Shown one piece after another: positions 40,301-52,300 of a stretch of DNA of 64,000 nt. The DNA lies in assembly GCF_932526225.1 (NCBI RefSeq), contig NC_064043.1, positions 16,428,085 through 16,492,084 of the forward strand. Direction: 5' to 3'. Numbering within the stretch: position 1 is the stretch's first letter; each line of letters opens with the position of its first letter. The stretch is from Nematostella vectensis. Taxonomy: Eukaryota > Cnidaria > Anthozoa > Actiniaria > Edwardsiidae. The position numbers and the translations under genes are program-made. The notes below the pieces were generated by a model. That model searched no databases and had not been told where the DNA came from. It saw only the letters and a list, made by a program, of their open reading frames with translations.

Positions 40301-43300
40301 GGCTTATGTGTGGTGGGATAAATTACTGGACATCGACGTGTTGCAGATAACTGAGGGGGGAGGGGCTTATGTGTGGTGGGTTCACTTGCAGGACACTGAC
40401 GCGTTGCGGAGTACTGAGGGGGGGGCTTATGTGTGGTGGGTTCACTTACTGGACACCGACGTGTGCGGAGTACCGAGGGGGAGGGCTTATGTGTGGTGGG
40501 ATAAATTACTGGACATCGACGTGTTGCAGATAACTGAGGGGGGAGGGGCTTATGTGTGGTGGGTTCACTTGCAGGACACTGACGCGTTGCGGAGTACTGA
40601 GGGGGGGGGGCTTATGTGTGGTGGGTTCACTTACTGGACACCGACGTGTGCGGAGTACTGAGGGGGGAGGGGCTTATGTGTGGTGGGTTCACTTACAGGA
40701 CACCGACGTGTGCGGAGTACTGAGGGGGGAGGGGCTTATGTGTGGTGGGTTCACTTACTGGACACCGACGTGTGCAGAGTACTGAGGGGGAAGGGGCTTA
40801 TGTGTGGTGGGTTCACTTACAGGACACCGACGTGTGCGGAGTACTGAGGGGGGAGGGGCTTATGTGTGGTGGGTTCACTTACTGGACACCGACGTGTGCA
40901 GAGTACTGAGGGGGGAGGGGCTTATGTGTGGTGGGTTCACTTACAGGACACTGACGCGTTGCGGAGTACTGAGGGGGGGGGCTTATGTGTGGTGGGTTCA
41001 CTTACTGGACACCGACGTGTGCGGAGTACTGAGGGGGGAGGGCTTATGTGTGGTGAGATAACTTACTGGACACCGACGCGTTGCTGTGTACTGAGCAGCT
41101 CTCTGAGTTCATTCACAGACTGGCGGTTCATCTCCTCAACGCTGCGAAGTTTGATCTCGAAGTCTTTCTGTGCATATTCATTCTTTTGTTTTAACGCTGC
41201 GACCTTGAGAGAAACAAGTTCACAAAAGTCAATGACGCCATTTCTCGGAATCGTAGAGAGGTAGGAATGATGAGTATTCTGCTCTACCTCGGTGGCCATC
41301 TCGTGCTCTGCGCTTTCTTGGGCTTGCTTGGCAGCAAGGAGTTCCCGCTTTAGCTTGTCGATTTCATCTGAGGGACAAAAAAATCGCGGCTAAACTTTTC
41401 CAAGATTTCATCTTTGTAAGAGAGATTGTTACTTTCAAGGTTCCGTCATAAATTACATCGCAATTACCACAAAACTCTGTGTCCCGTTTAGCAGTTAGTC
41501 AAATGGATTTTGAGTGTGGTCAAAATCTATTTGACTATCTTCGCAAGCAAGCTGCCTAAGTCATGCTGATGTTTGTCAAGCAAGCTGCCTGTGTCATGCT
41601 GATGTTTATCACGCAAGCTTCTTGTATCATGCTGATGTTTGTCACGCAAGTTGCCTGTGTCATGCTGATGTTTATCACGCAAGCTTCTTGTATCATGCTG
41701 ATGTTTGTCACGCAAGCTGCCTGTGTCATGCTGATGTTTGTCATGCAAGATGCCTGAGTCATGCTGATGTTTGTCACGCAAGCTGCCTCAGTCATGCTGA
41801 TGTTTGTCACGCAATCTGCCTATGTCACGCTGATGTTTGTCATGCAAGCTGCCTATGTCATGCTGTATTTGTCATGCAAGCTGCCTGTGTCATTCTGATG
41901 TTTGTCATGCAAGCTGCCTATGTCATGCTGTATTTGTCATGCAGGCTGCCTGAGTAGAGCTGATGTTTGTCACGCAAGCTGCCTATGTCATGCTGTATTT
42001 GTCATGCAAGCTGCCTGAGTCATGCTGTATCTGTCATGCAAACTGCCTGAGTCATGCTGATGTTTGTCACGCAAGCTGCCTATGTCATGCTGTATTTGTC
42101 ATGCAAGCTGCCTGAGTAATGCTGATGTTTGTCACGCAAGCTGCCTATGTCATGCTGTATTTGTCATGCAAGCTGCCTGAGTCATGCTGTATCTGTCATG
42201 CAAACTGCCTGAGTCATGCTGATGTTTGTCACGCAAGCTGCCTATGTCATGCTGTATTTGTCATGCAAGCTGCCTGAGTAATGCTGATGTTTGTCACGCA
42301 AGCTGCCTATGTCATGCTGTATTTGTCATGCAAGCTGCCTGAGTCATGCTGTATCTGTCATGCAAGCTGCCTGAGTCATGCTGATGTTTGTCACGCAAGC
42401 TGCCTATGTCATGCTGATGTTTGTCACACAACTGCCTGAGTCATGCTGATGTTTGTCATGCAAGCTGCCTGTTATGCTGATGTTTGTCATGCAAGCTGCC
42501 TGTCATGCTGATGTTTGTCACGCAAGCTGCCTGTGTCATGCTGATGTTTGTCACGCAAGCTGCCTGTGTCATGCTGATGTTTGTCACGCAAGCTGCCTGT
42601 GTCATGCTGATGTTTGTCACACAAGCTTCTTGTGTCATGCTGATGTTTGTCACATAAGCTGCTTGTGTCATGCTGATGTTTGTCACGCAAGCTGCCTGAG
42701 TCATGCTGATGTTTGTCACGCAAGCTGCCTGAGTCATGCTGTATCTGTCACGCAAGCTGCCTGTGTCATGCTGATGTTTGTCACGCAAGCTGCCTGAGTC
42801 ATGCTGATGTTTGTCACGCAAGCTGCCTGTGTCATGCTGAAGTTTGTCATGCAAGCTGCCTGTCATGCTGATGTTTGTCACACAAGCTGCTTGAGTCATG
42901 CTGATGTTTGTCACGCAAGCTGCCTGTGTTACGCTGATGTTTGTCATGCAAGCTGCCTGTGTCATGCTGATGTTTATCACACAAGCTGCCAGTCATGCTG
43001 ACGTTTGTCACGCAAGCTGCCTGTGTCATGCTGATGTTTGTCACACAAGCTGGGTGGGGCGATCTCACAACTCTTACCTGTCAGATTTAGAGAGTTTTCC
43101 GACATTTCTTCACACTCAGTTTCTATAGACTTAAGTCTTCGGCGAAGCTGTTCATTTTCTGACATTATCTGGGCTTTCTCTTGTTCAAATCTACAAATGA
43201 GGAGAGATGCCGATATGTTAGCCACCAGTCCTGTAAGTAACATCCATTTTATGTTCACCAGTGACAATATACCTGTGTTCCTGTCGTTTGACAACCGAGT

Positions 43301-46300
43301 TAAGTGTGTCAGTCTTGACTGAGGCCTCATCCCGGGCCATCTCGGCTATGCTTACTCGCTTCTGTAACTCCTCAAACGTCATTCCCACGCGCTCTATCTC
43401 ACAGGGACCCTCTTGGTAAACCTGCGACAGAGTCAAGGATTTTTTGTTAGGTGAACACTTTTGGAGACATCCTGTCTTTCACGCAAATCCTTCCGGGGAC
43501 ACCCCCTCTAATTTAGGAGAACAATTACGGGAATATCCGTTCTAATTTAGACGGAAACTCTAACAGACCCCCCTCTATTTCAGGGACGAAAACCAAGAAA
43601 TTGCATGCCCTCTGAAGTGCGTATTGAGTATGTTTTTTTCCCAGGAACTTGCTGTATTATTCTGAAATAAAGGATTCACAAAAAAACACACTAGTGCTCC
43701 CCTCTCCTTCAGTCTGTCTAAGCTGCCCCCCCACCCTCTCCCCCTCTAACATGTGCAGTGCCTTTTACATCTATCCTTCCTCCCTAGCCCTAAACCTCTA
43801 ACTCAGGGTTGCATGTGCAGTGACTCATCTTCTCAAACAGATCTTCCTTCCACCTCCTCTATTTAAGTCTGGGTCGCAAGCACGAAATTAATATGTACCT
43901 TTTCCAGCTCTTTCTCGACAGCGTCTTTCTCTCGGTACACTCGCTCCAGCTGTGCTTGCTTCTCTGCACCCTCCTGCATTAGAGTCAACCATAGTCATGT
44001 TAACATAATTGTTTTTCTCAACACTAAGTGATATTGTCGAAAACTGGTTTTAACTGCTGTGAATGAGCCAGGGTGTAGCGGATGTTCGTGCTACACACCG
44101 GAACAACTTAGTGTCTGACTGTCTGACTGCATGTAGCTTTTTAAGCCAAGATTTGTATTTTGGAATGTTTTCTTGGCATGTTAGAAGCAGAAGGATGGAA
44201 GTAAAAACACAAAGTTATACAATGTTCTCACTGACAGATAATAAATAAAGAAAGCTATGTGAAGTAGGCATGTCTAGTCTGGCTCTCATCCAGGGTAATC
44301 ACGAAATGTGCTGGTTGTCATGCGGGGTAATCAAGAAATGTGCTGGTTGTCATGCGGGGTAATCAAGAAATGTGCTGGTTGTCATGCGGGGTAATCACGA
44401 AATGAGCTGGTTCTCATCCAGGGTAATCAAGAAATGTGCTGGTTGTCATGCGGGGTAATCATGAAATGTGCTGGCTCTCATCCGGAGTAATCATAAAATG
44501 TGCTGGCTCTTATCCGGGGTAATCACAAAATGTGCTAGTTGTCATCCGGGGTAATCATGAAATGTGCTGGCTCTTATCCGGGGTAATCACGAAATGTGCT
44601 GGTTCTCATCCGAGGTAATCGAGAAATGTGCTGGTTCTCATCCGGGGTAATCAAGAAATGTGCTGGCTCTTATCCGGGGTAATCATGAAATGTGCTGGCT
44701 CTTATCTGGGGTAATAAAAAATGTGCTGAGAGCTGGTTATTTTGCAAAGTAATTTTTGAAAAACAACAAAAATGTGAACAAATGCTTCTTATAATATTAG
44801 TGATTGTTGCCAACTCAGCTGTGTTTTTTCAAAGCTAGGTTTTTAATATAAATAAGTTGTTGGGTGTAGAGTGGACATTCATAAGGGAACTACTCAGGCT
44901 AGTGTGCTATCTTAGAATAGTGCAAGTTTCAAATTGCTGCGTCATTGGCGCGACATCACATGACAGGCTATAAGGACAGACAAGGCACTCGTAGGTACTC
45001 AGTTTGTGCACAATAATTATTTTTGTCGATATGATCAAGTGTTCTACCATATATTTAGCTATGTGCATGGTCAAGTGTTCTATCATATTTTTCAGTCTTG
45101 GCGCTACCCTTGTTAGTGGTGTTGCTCTAAATGAGAAGGGCAAGACTACGCACCAATAGGTGCGCAGCACTCAGCTCAACACCAATGTCAAACAGGAGCT
45201 GAAACCCCCTCGGGTTTCACCGAGTAAGAAAGGAATTTTCTGGTGAATGGCCTCATACATCTTTGCTAACCAACCTTATTCAAAAATTGTTTTCAGGCTT
45301 ATTCTGGGTTCCTTGGATTTGGAAATGTTTTTTTTTTGGCTTTGGGGCTAAGAGATTAAAAAAACCGTTTGATTATTATGGGGAGGAGATTGCCCGCCTC
45401 TCTGTGAATGTGTTTCCAAGACTCCCATGATGCAGTGCAGGCATGCAATTTAGTCTAAACATGGAGACTCGCGTCTAATGGAGGTTCTAGCATTGATTAT
45501 TGTGGCTGATGGCTTCAAAATGGGACCTGACGGAACACAATAAAGGTATCCATTGTGACTTGACCTATGTTTGCTTGTCTTTACTTGTAATTCGAAATTT
45601 CATGTTTTTTTTTGGTACGGAATGTTTCTGAATTTAAGCATTTGTTTACGAATTGGTCAGAAATCAAGGTTGATATTTTGAAATGGAGTCAATTCCATTA
45701 CATTGCTTCGTTGCGCTTTTGAAGGTCGTCTATGCCTTGGATGAATCCATGAGTATCCCGGTCTGGTGATGTTTAGTTTGCATAGTTGGGCCTATATTTT
45801 ACGGGCGTCTCAGGACGTTATAGAAATGAAAGACTTAATTTATTGTAAAATATAGGCATTATAACAGATCTCTCAAGGTCCCAGTCCCCCCTCAGACCCC
45901 TTGTACATGCACCTTGTCTCTCTGATGACGATAAATATCTCAGTCATTATAAATTAAAAATGTTCTTCTCAATATCAAACGAAAGCTGGAGTAACTCTTA
46001 GCATTATTTGAGCTTATCTTCTCTAATTCACGAGAGTGTTGGACATAATGTTTAATTGGATAAATCAATCTGTTAGATGGCGAGTTCAAATATAAGAAAG
46101 ATCGAAGTTATAATTAAGCTTAATGTGTGTGCTAAAAAAATGTCAACGCAAGGCATTTCCATGGCTCCGGCGAATACCTACATAGCGGAGCCAGCGCGGC
46201 CATAGGTAAAGAGAAATGGTACTCGCCCCCAAAACTACTTAAATGATACAAAACTATTTACCTTTCCTGAGATATAAATCCAGCTTATTTCATCCAATGG

Positions 46301-49300
46301 TTTGTTCAGAAAGTATCGTTATTTCGAGGCGGTTTTCATAATTGCTGCTAAAATGAGCGGCGTTTAATGCACAGTGAACTGACCCGCGTCTAGAAAGTCA
46401 TGGGAAAACAATACCTCCTTTAACAAAAATGTCCTAATTTTAATACGAATGCTTAGAAGAAAGAATGTCTGCTTATGTGTATGGGTTTTGGTTTGACTGC
46501 AGATATAAAGCCGCAAAAAGGATTGATTTGATTATCCCGTTCTCAATTTATCATTTTATTCCCAGTAATGTTAATTCTAAACGGTTAATTTTTATTATGT
46601 GGGCCTTTTATTTCAGTCATTCGGCTGAATATAGAACTTCCTCCTTGATATTATTTAGCGCTCGATAAAATATTATTCTATATTAAAATAATTACTGAAA
46701 CTATGATTGATATATCAATATCCTAGGATGATTACATAAAACGGCCAAGATTAACCATAGTTAAATCGTTAGCTGGCTAATAAAAAGCGATATGGGATTG
46801 TTATTGCGGAACTCTTAACGACACGACAACAACGCATTGGCGTCCGTAGCATTCACATTTTGTTCTTATAATTAAAAACAGCTTTTTTAGCTCTCGTGCA
46901 CCAAAATTAACAAAATAAATCACCAAATTCTAGGTCTCACCTTATCCTGTTATCCTCTAGATTTTTATTTTGCCATTTTAGTATTTTTGTGGGTTGTGGC
47001 ATTTATTTTGGAAGAATTATATTAGACCGTTGTTTCTCGCAATATGGATTTGTTAGGGACACGCGAGCGAAAGCCCATTGACGATTGTTGGTTTGTTAAC
47101 CGGCTGCATTGCAAAGTTAAAATCATTTTTATACATTAATTTTAAGTAAAAAGGAAGGGATGTGATATGGTTTTCAGTATGTTTTTATTGATTCTCAAAT
47201 GAAAAAAACTCGTACCAGACGACAGAATTTTTGAGTGATACGGAACTATTCCCCTCCTGCTACGGAACTACTCCCACTATGTGCAAACAGAAAATACCAT
47301 ATAAATCAATAAAATTTGAAAATGTGTAGTCTTTTCTGTGCATATTATATGCATAAGTAAATTTGTAGTCGTCTTAGAAAAAATCATGAGCATCGGGCCC
47401 TCCGCAAAAAAGATAGAGCAATTTTTTATATGAAGTGATACGGAACTGGTGATTACTGTAATCCGAGCTACTACCTCGTGGCGTGCGAACTGTCCTCGAC
47501 GCGCTAGCCGAAACGTGCACGACATATAAAAAAAACCATATGCTATTTTAATAAGTTTTATTAGTCGTTTAGGCTAGCTCGTCGAGGACAGACGCTCGCC
47601 ACGGGATGGTAGCTGGGATAACGAAATGTAACTTGGCTGGGTTTTCTAATCAAACACGGAGAGCTCGTCGCAAACAATTTAGGCAAAATAGTGGTTTATT
47701 ATCAGAATAGAGCATAACAATCACTGTTCCTACCGCCCTTGGTATAATTCATGTTTCACTGTATAAAACTGTATATGGAATCCAGTCTATAACATTTTCC
47801 TGTGTTTGTTGTCACGCAAGACAGTTCGCGTGATCATAAGCTGTGTCCAGTGCAAATTTTATTTCCCCGGAATAGAAACATGAGTTTTTTTTTTGTTTAA
47901 ATCGAAAGAAGGATTTCTTTAGATAATAATCTAAACCTATCATGTCTGAGAAGATGTTCGTAATATGATCTGAGGATTACAATCTTAGCAGCGTGTTCAC
48001 TACACAACGTTACGAAGAAGGTAACGAAGATGCATGCACAGAAATTTAACCACGAAACAATGATACTCTGACTGTGGCTACGTAATGCCATGAAGCATCG
48101 ACAATTTTGAATTATCATAAACTAGGGTATTGTCGGCTAAAACCGCGAGATACAAGTTCTGACTTTCATTATGTTATATTCTACCTCTCGCTGGCATTCA
48201 TTATTTTTAATTTAGATGCTATTTCCCTCTAGTATGATACGCTTGTGAGGGAAGTTTTCATATATTCTAATCACAGCAATGTTTCTATCACTACATACAA
48301 ATTTGAGACCCCAAATTGAATGCTTAGTTAGCAATATCCGAAAAAGAATAATACATCAAGAGTAAAGAACATAACACAAAACTAACCGGATAGAACTCGA
48401 AAATCCATCGCTTGTCCCTCACATAAAATGGCGCTTCTTCTTGGTCGAGCATTCCAAACTAAACCTCACAGGCTAAGGATAGGCCGGCAACGGCACAGCG
48501 CGTCCTTTGGGTCGAAAATGTAAACAAACCAATGACCTGGCTCTTTGTCAATTCGTCAATTCCAAGTTGATATTTTGACATGCAAATGATGTTTGAGGAG
48601 TATAGGGTTTCTTTTCGCGCGAAAACCCCCAGCCTGGATTTCATGGTCTCCCTTGCATCCGTTCTAGACTCGTCACGCTACCTTACTGGAGCTCCAGCGC
48701 AACCTTGCGTGACGAGTCCAGAACGGCTGCGAAGGAGACTAGGATTAAAGGTTACTCACTCTTTTTTTTATAAGAACCTTTTTATCAGAATGACCAGCCT
48801 GAGATTTCATCGAATGCTAAGAACATGCCGATGCTCAGAATGAATTTTTCTTTCTTTTCTAGTCCTGAGCGTTCTAAAATGCAGAATCAAATTAAGCTCA
48901 TAGTACCAATAACCTTTTCATTTCTATTGATCATTAGTGTAATTCTCTTCCTGATGATTTATTGGGTATTATATTCTTATATACACTTAAATTTAAGAAC
49001 ATCGTTAAGAACATATTCAGCCTTAAAATGTCCCAAAAATAAGAACGGCCCAGCCTCAACTGATAACTAAAGGAGTGTATTCCAAGAAAAGGGCCCCTAG
49101 AAAGCAGGTTGAGGCTAACCCAGAGATAAATAAGGTTGTTATCCAATCAAATGTCTCGATAACCATATTTAACCGTGGATAAGCGCTAACCTGCTTTTGA
49201 GGAACCGGGGAAGATAATAACATGACTAGAATTTAAAAGTAGTTGAGTACTTTAAAATACTACTATTCATATGAAGCAAAAAAGAAAAAAAAGTAGAATT

Positions 49301-52300
49301 CTCAATAAATATATTGAGAAAAAGACACCTATAGCATGACACCATTTAGGCCTTTTTAGTACATCATCTGCACGCACTAAACGACTACGAAAGAGAAATA
49401 GTCAACCTTCAAGCGGTAATAGTCAACCTTCAAGCCGTAATAGTCCACCTTCAAGCTGTTCCGCGGATAGCCCGCATGCAGCAGTACACAAAGTTCTGAC
49501 CTTCTCGGTCGAAAAAAGCGCTGGATCTTTGAGCACGGAAACACGTATAGCCTCATGGCACCCCCCTCCTCCCTGGAGCTTTGGAAAGTCAAAAATAATA
49601 ACATGCGCTTTCTTTAAAAGCAACTGAAAAAAAACTTCAATCGTGGACATTTTTCATAAAAAAACGCAATCGCCCGAATAATAGGGAACTATGGTGATGG
49701 ATAGCCTACCTGTAGGATTTGATAGCTTTTCCGGCACGAAGACGGACCCTAAAACGCGGAATTCGCATACCCCGGCCGCCATCTTGGATAATGCGCTGCG
49801 CAAGGTGAGGGGATGGGGAGGGGGAGGAACAATGCCCCTCCCCATGCGCACGCTTTTCCAAGATGGCGGCCGTGGTATACGAAAAGCTATTAAAGCCTAC
49901 AGGTGGGCTGGGTGACGGATGGAAGAACGTATCCCCTAGCATCTGTCAAGAGCATTTCACGTCTGGTCTTTGAATTTCAATCAGTTGTTTGCCGTTGCCG
50001 TTGGCGCTGTCGTCCTTGCTTTTCAAAGTCCCAAAATTTTGTTACAGGGAGAAAAAGGCTGCTTCTTTGGCCGCATAATATCCCAAAATTGGTTAACAAT
50101 ACCTACGTGTTAGACAAGCTCAAGACCTGTCCATAGTTCTTTGCTAGGCTCGCTCTCTTTGCATCATTAGCGACTGGTTACTAGTCTGACTCACCATCTC
50201 AAGATAATGCATCTCCTCCATTAACTTCTGCATGTTTTTGTTGCACTGGTTCCGCACCGCGTCAACCTCGAAGGAAAACACACATTTTAGTCTGGCCACT
50301 GGCGTTGTTTTTACCAGGTTGGAAAGACGAACGAGAAGGTGGACTTGGACTAGCTGACCCACAGGCCGGGGGTGGAAGTGAGTTTTCTGTGACGTCAGAT
50401 GAGAGTTTTCGGTGACGTCAGATGAGAGTTTTCTGTGACGTCAGATGATGGTTTTCTGTGACGTCAGATGAGAGTTTTCTGTGACGTTAGATGAGGGTTT
50501 TCTGTGACGTCAGAAGAGGGCTTTCTGTGACGTCAGATGAGAGTTTTCGGTGACGTCAGATGAGGGTTTTCTGTGACGTCAGATGATAGTTTTCTGTGAC
50601 GTCAGATGAGGGTTTTCTGTGACGTCAGAAGAGGGCTTTCTGTGACGTCAGATGAGAGTTTTCGGCGACGTCAGATGAGAGTATTCTGTGACGTCAGATG
50701 AGGGTCTTTTTGTGACGTCAGATGAGAGTTTTCTGTGACGTCAGATGATGGTTTTCTGTGACGTCAGATGAGAGTTTTCTGTGACGTCAGATGAGGGTTT
50801 TCTGTGACGTCAGAAGAGGGCTTTCTGTGACGTCAGATGAGAGTTTTCGGCGACGTCAGATGGGAGTATTCTGTGACGTCAGATGAGGGTCTTTTTGTGA
50901 CGTCAGATGAGAGTTTTCTGCGACGTCAGATGAGGGTTTTCTGTGACGTCAGATGCGGGTTTTCTGTGACGTCAGATGAGATTTTTCGGTGACGTCAGAT
51001 CTCTTCCCCACCATAGGAAACCCGATCAGGACGCGAGGCCCGATTCATTCGTATGAGCCCGCGATCAGGAGCACTTGCTCGATCGCACGTCGGATGGAGA
51101 TCCGAGGGACTAGTTTTATTTTAAGGGGGAGGGGCTGGGGGCGGTATGGCGAGGCAAGGCATATCTAAGACACGGTCTTTACGGGGGGGCTTAAGTCTGG
51201 TCTCCCAGTTTCCTGTCTACCACAAATTTTGCTCCAGTATCCTGGCTCCCGGATCCTGGTTCCCATTTTACTCTTTTGTGAACTGCAATGAGATTTAAAG
51301 GCGAGCTCAGAGCAAAGTTCTCACCTCTTCCCTGGTGCGTTTGCCAGCTTCTCTGAGCAAGCGGTTGACGACCTCTTGTAACCTATTAGCCTCCTGCGTC
51401 TTCTGTTTTTCGCGGATCACCGCCTCAAATTGGAATATAAAAAAAGACATGAGAGCCCCCCCTTTGATTAGCCCCAAATCAATACTTTTACAAGCTTTTT
51501 CTAGTGGTGAGAGTAGGGGTGGGCACTCAGTCACATCGCACCTGGTCTCGCTCCAGAACGGCATTCTCGACCATCTGTACACTGTCTCGCACATGCGCAA
51601 TGGCCTCTAATTCACGCTCCTCCTGGTCCGCGCTACAAACAAAATGTCCAACAATAAACAAAATGTGTCTAATAATAAACAAAATGTGTCCAACAATAAA
51701 CAAAATGTGTCTCATAATAAACAAAATGTGTCCAGCAATAAACAAAATGTGTCCAACAATAAACAAAATGTGTCCAGCAAAAAACAAAATGTGTCCAGAA
51801 AAAAACAATGTGTCCAACAAGAAACAAAATGTGTCCAAAAATAAACAAAATGTGTCCAAGCAATAAACATAATATCTCTAACAATAAACAAAATGTGTCC
51901 AACAATAAAAAAAGTAAATAAAGTAACAAAAACAACCAAAAAGAAAAACAAAACCGGCACAGATGACGCACATCAAAACTTACTTTCTTTTTTGCATTGA
52001 CTGCAATCGTTCTTCCAAATCTGATTTTTCGGAGCGAAGCTTGCCTAGTTCCTTTATTAACGCTGCCAGGCTAAAAAAAAAAGGTTTGTTATAGGAGATG
52101 CAGGGTGTTTTCAAGGAAAGGCGGGACGACATGATTTTGTAGGCTTTACATGGGATGCGCCTTTTAATAGCGCAGCCAAATCCGCTCTTATCACGGTAAA
52201 ATTCAATAAAAACTCAAAATGTATTTCTGAAGTATAAAACATCAGAGGGAGTAATATAACAAAGGGTAATATTTCTTAACTGATAAAAGTTTTAAAAATA

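Larger units (their letters stand above)
44739..50194. other. Remainder of SCLT1 intron 17: largest repeat-poor stretch, with three palindromic elements
   Basis: No exon is needed here, since exons 17 and 18 join in phase and match consecutive parts of vertebrate SCLT1. Apart from three foldback elements I see only AT-rich DNA. The intron is by far the longest of the gene after intron 3. Confidence 0.6.
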
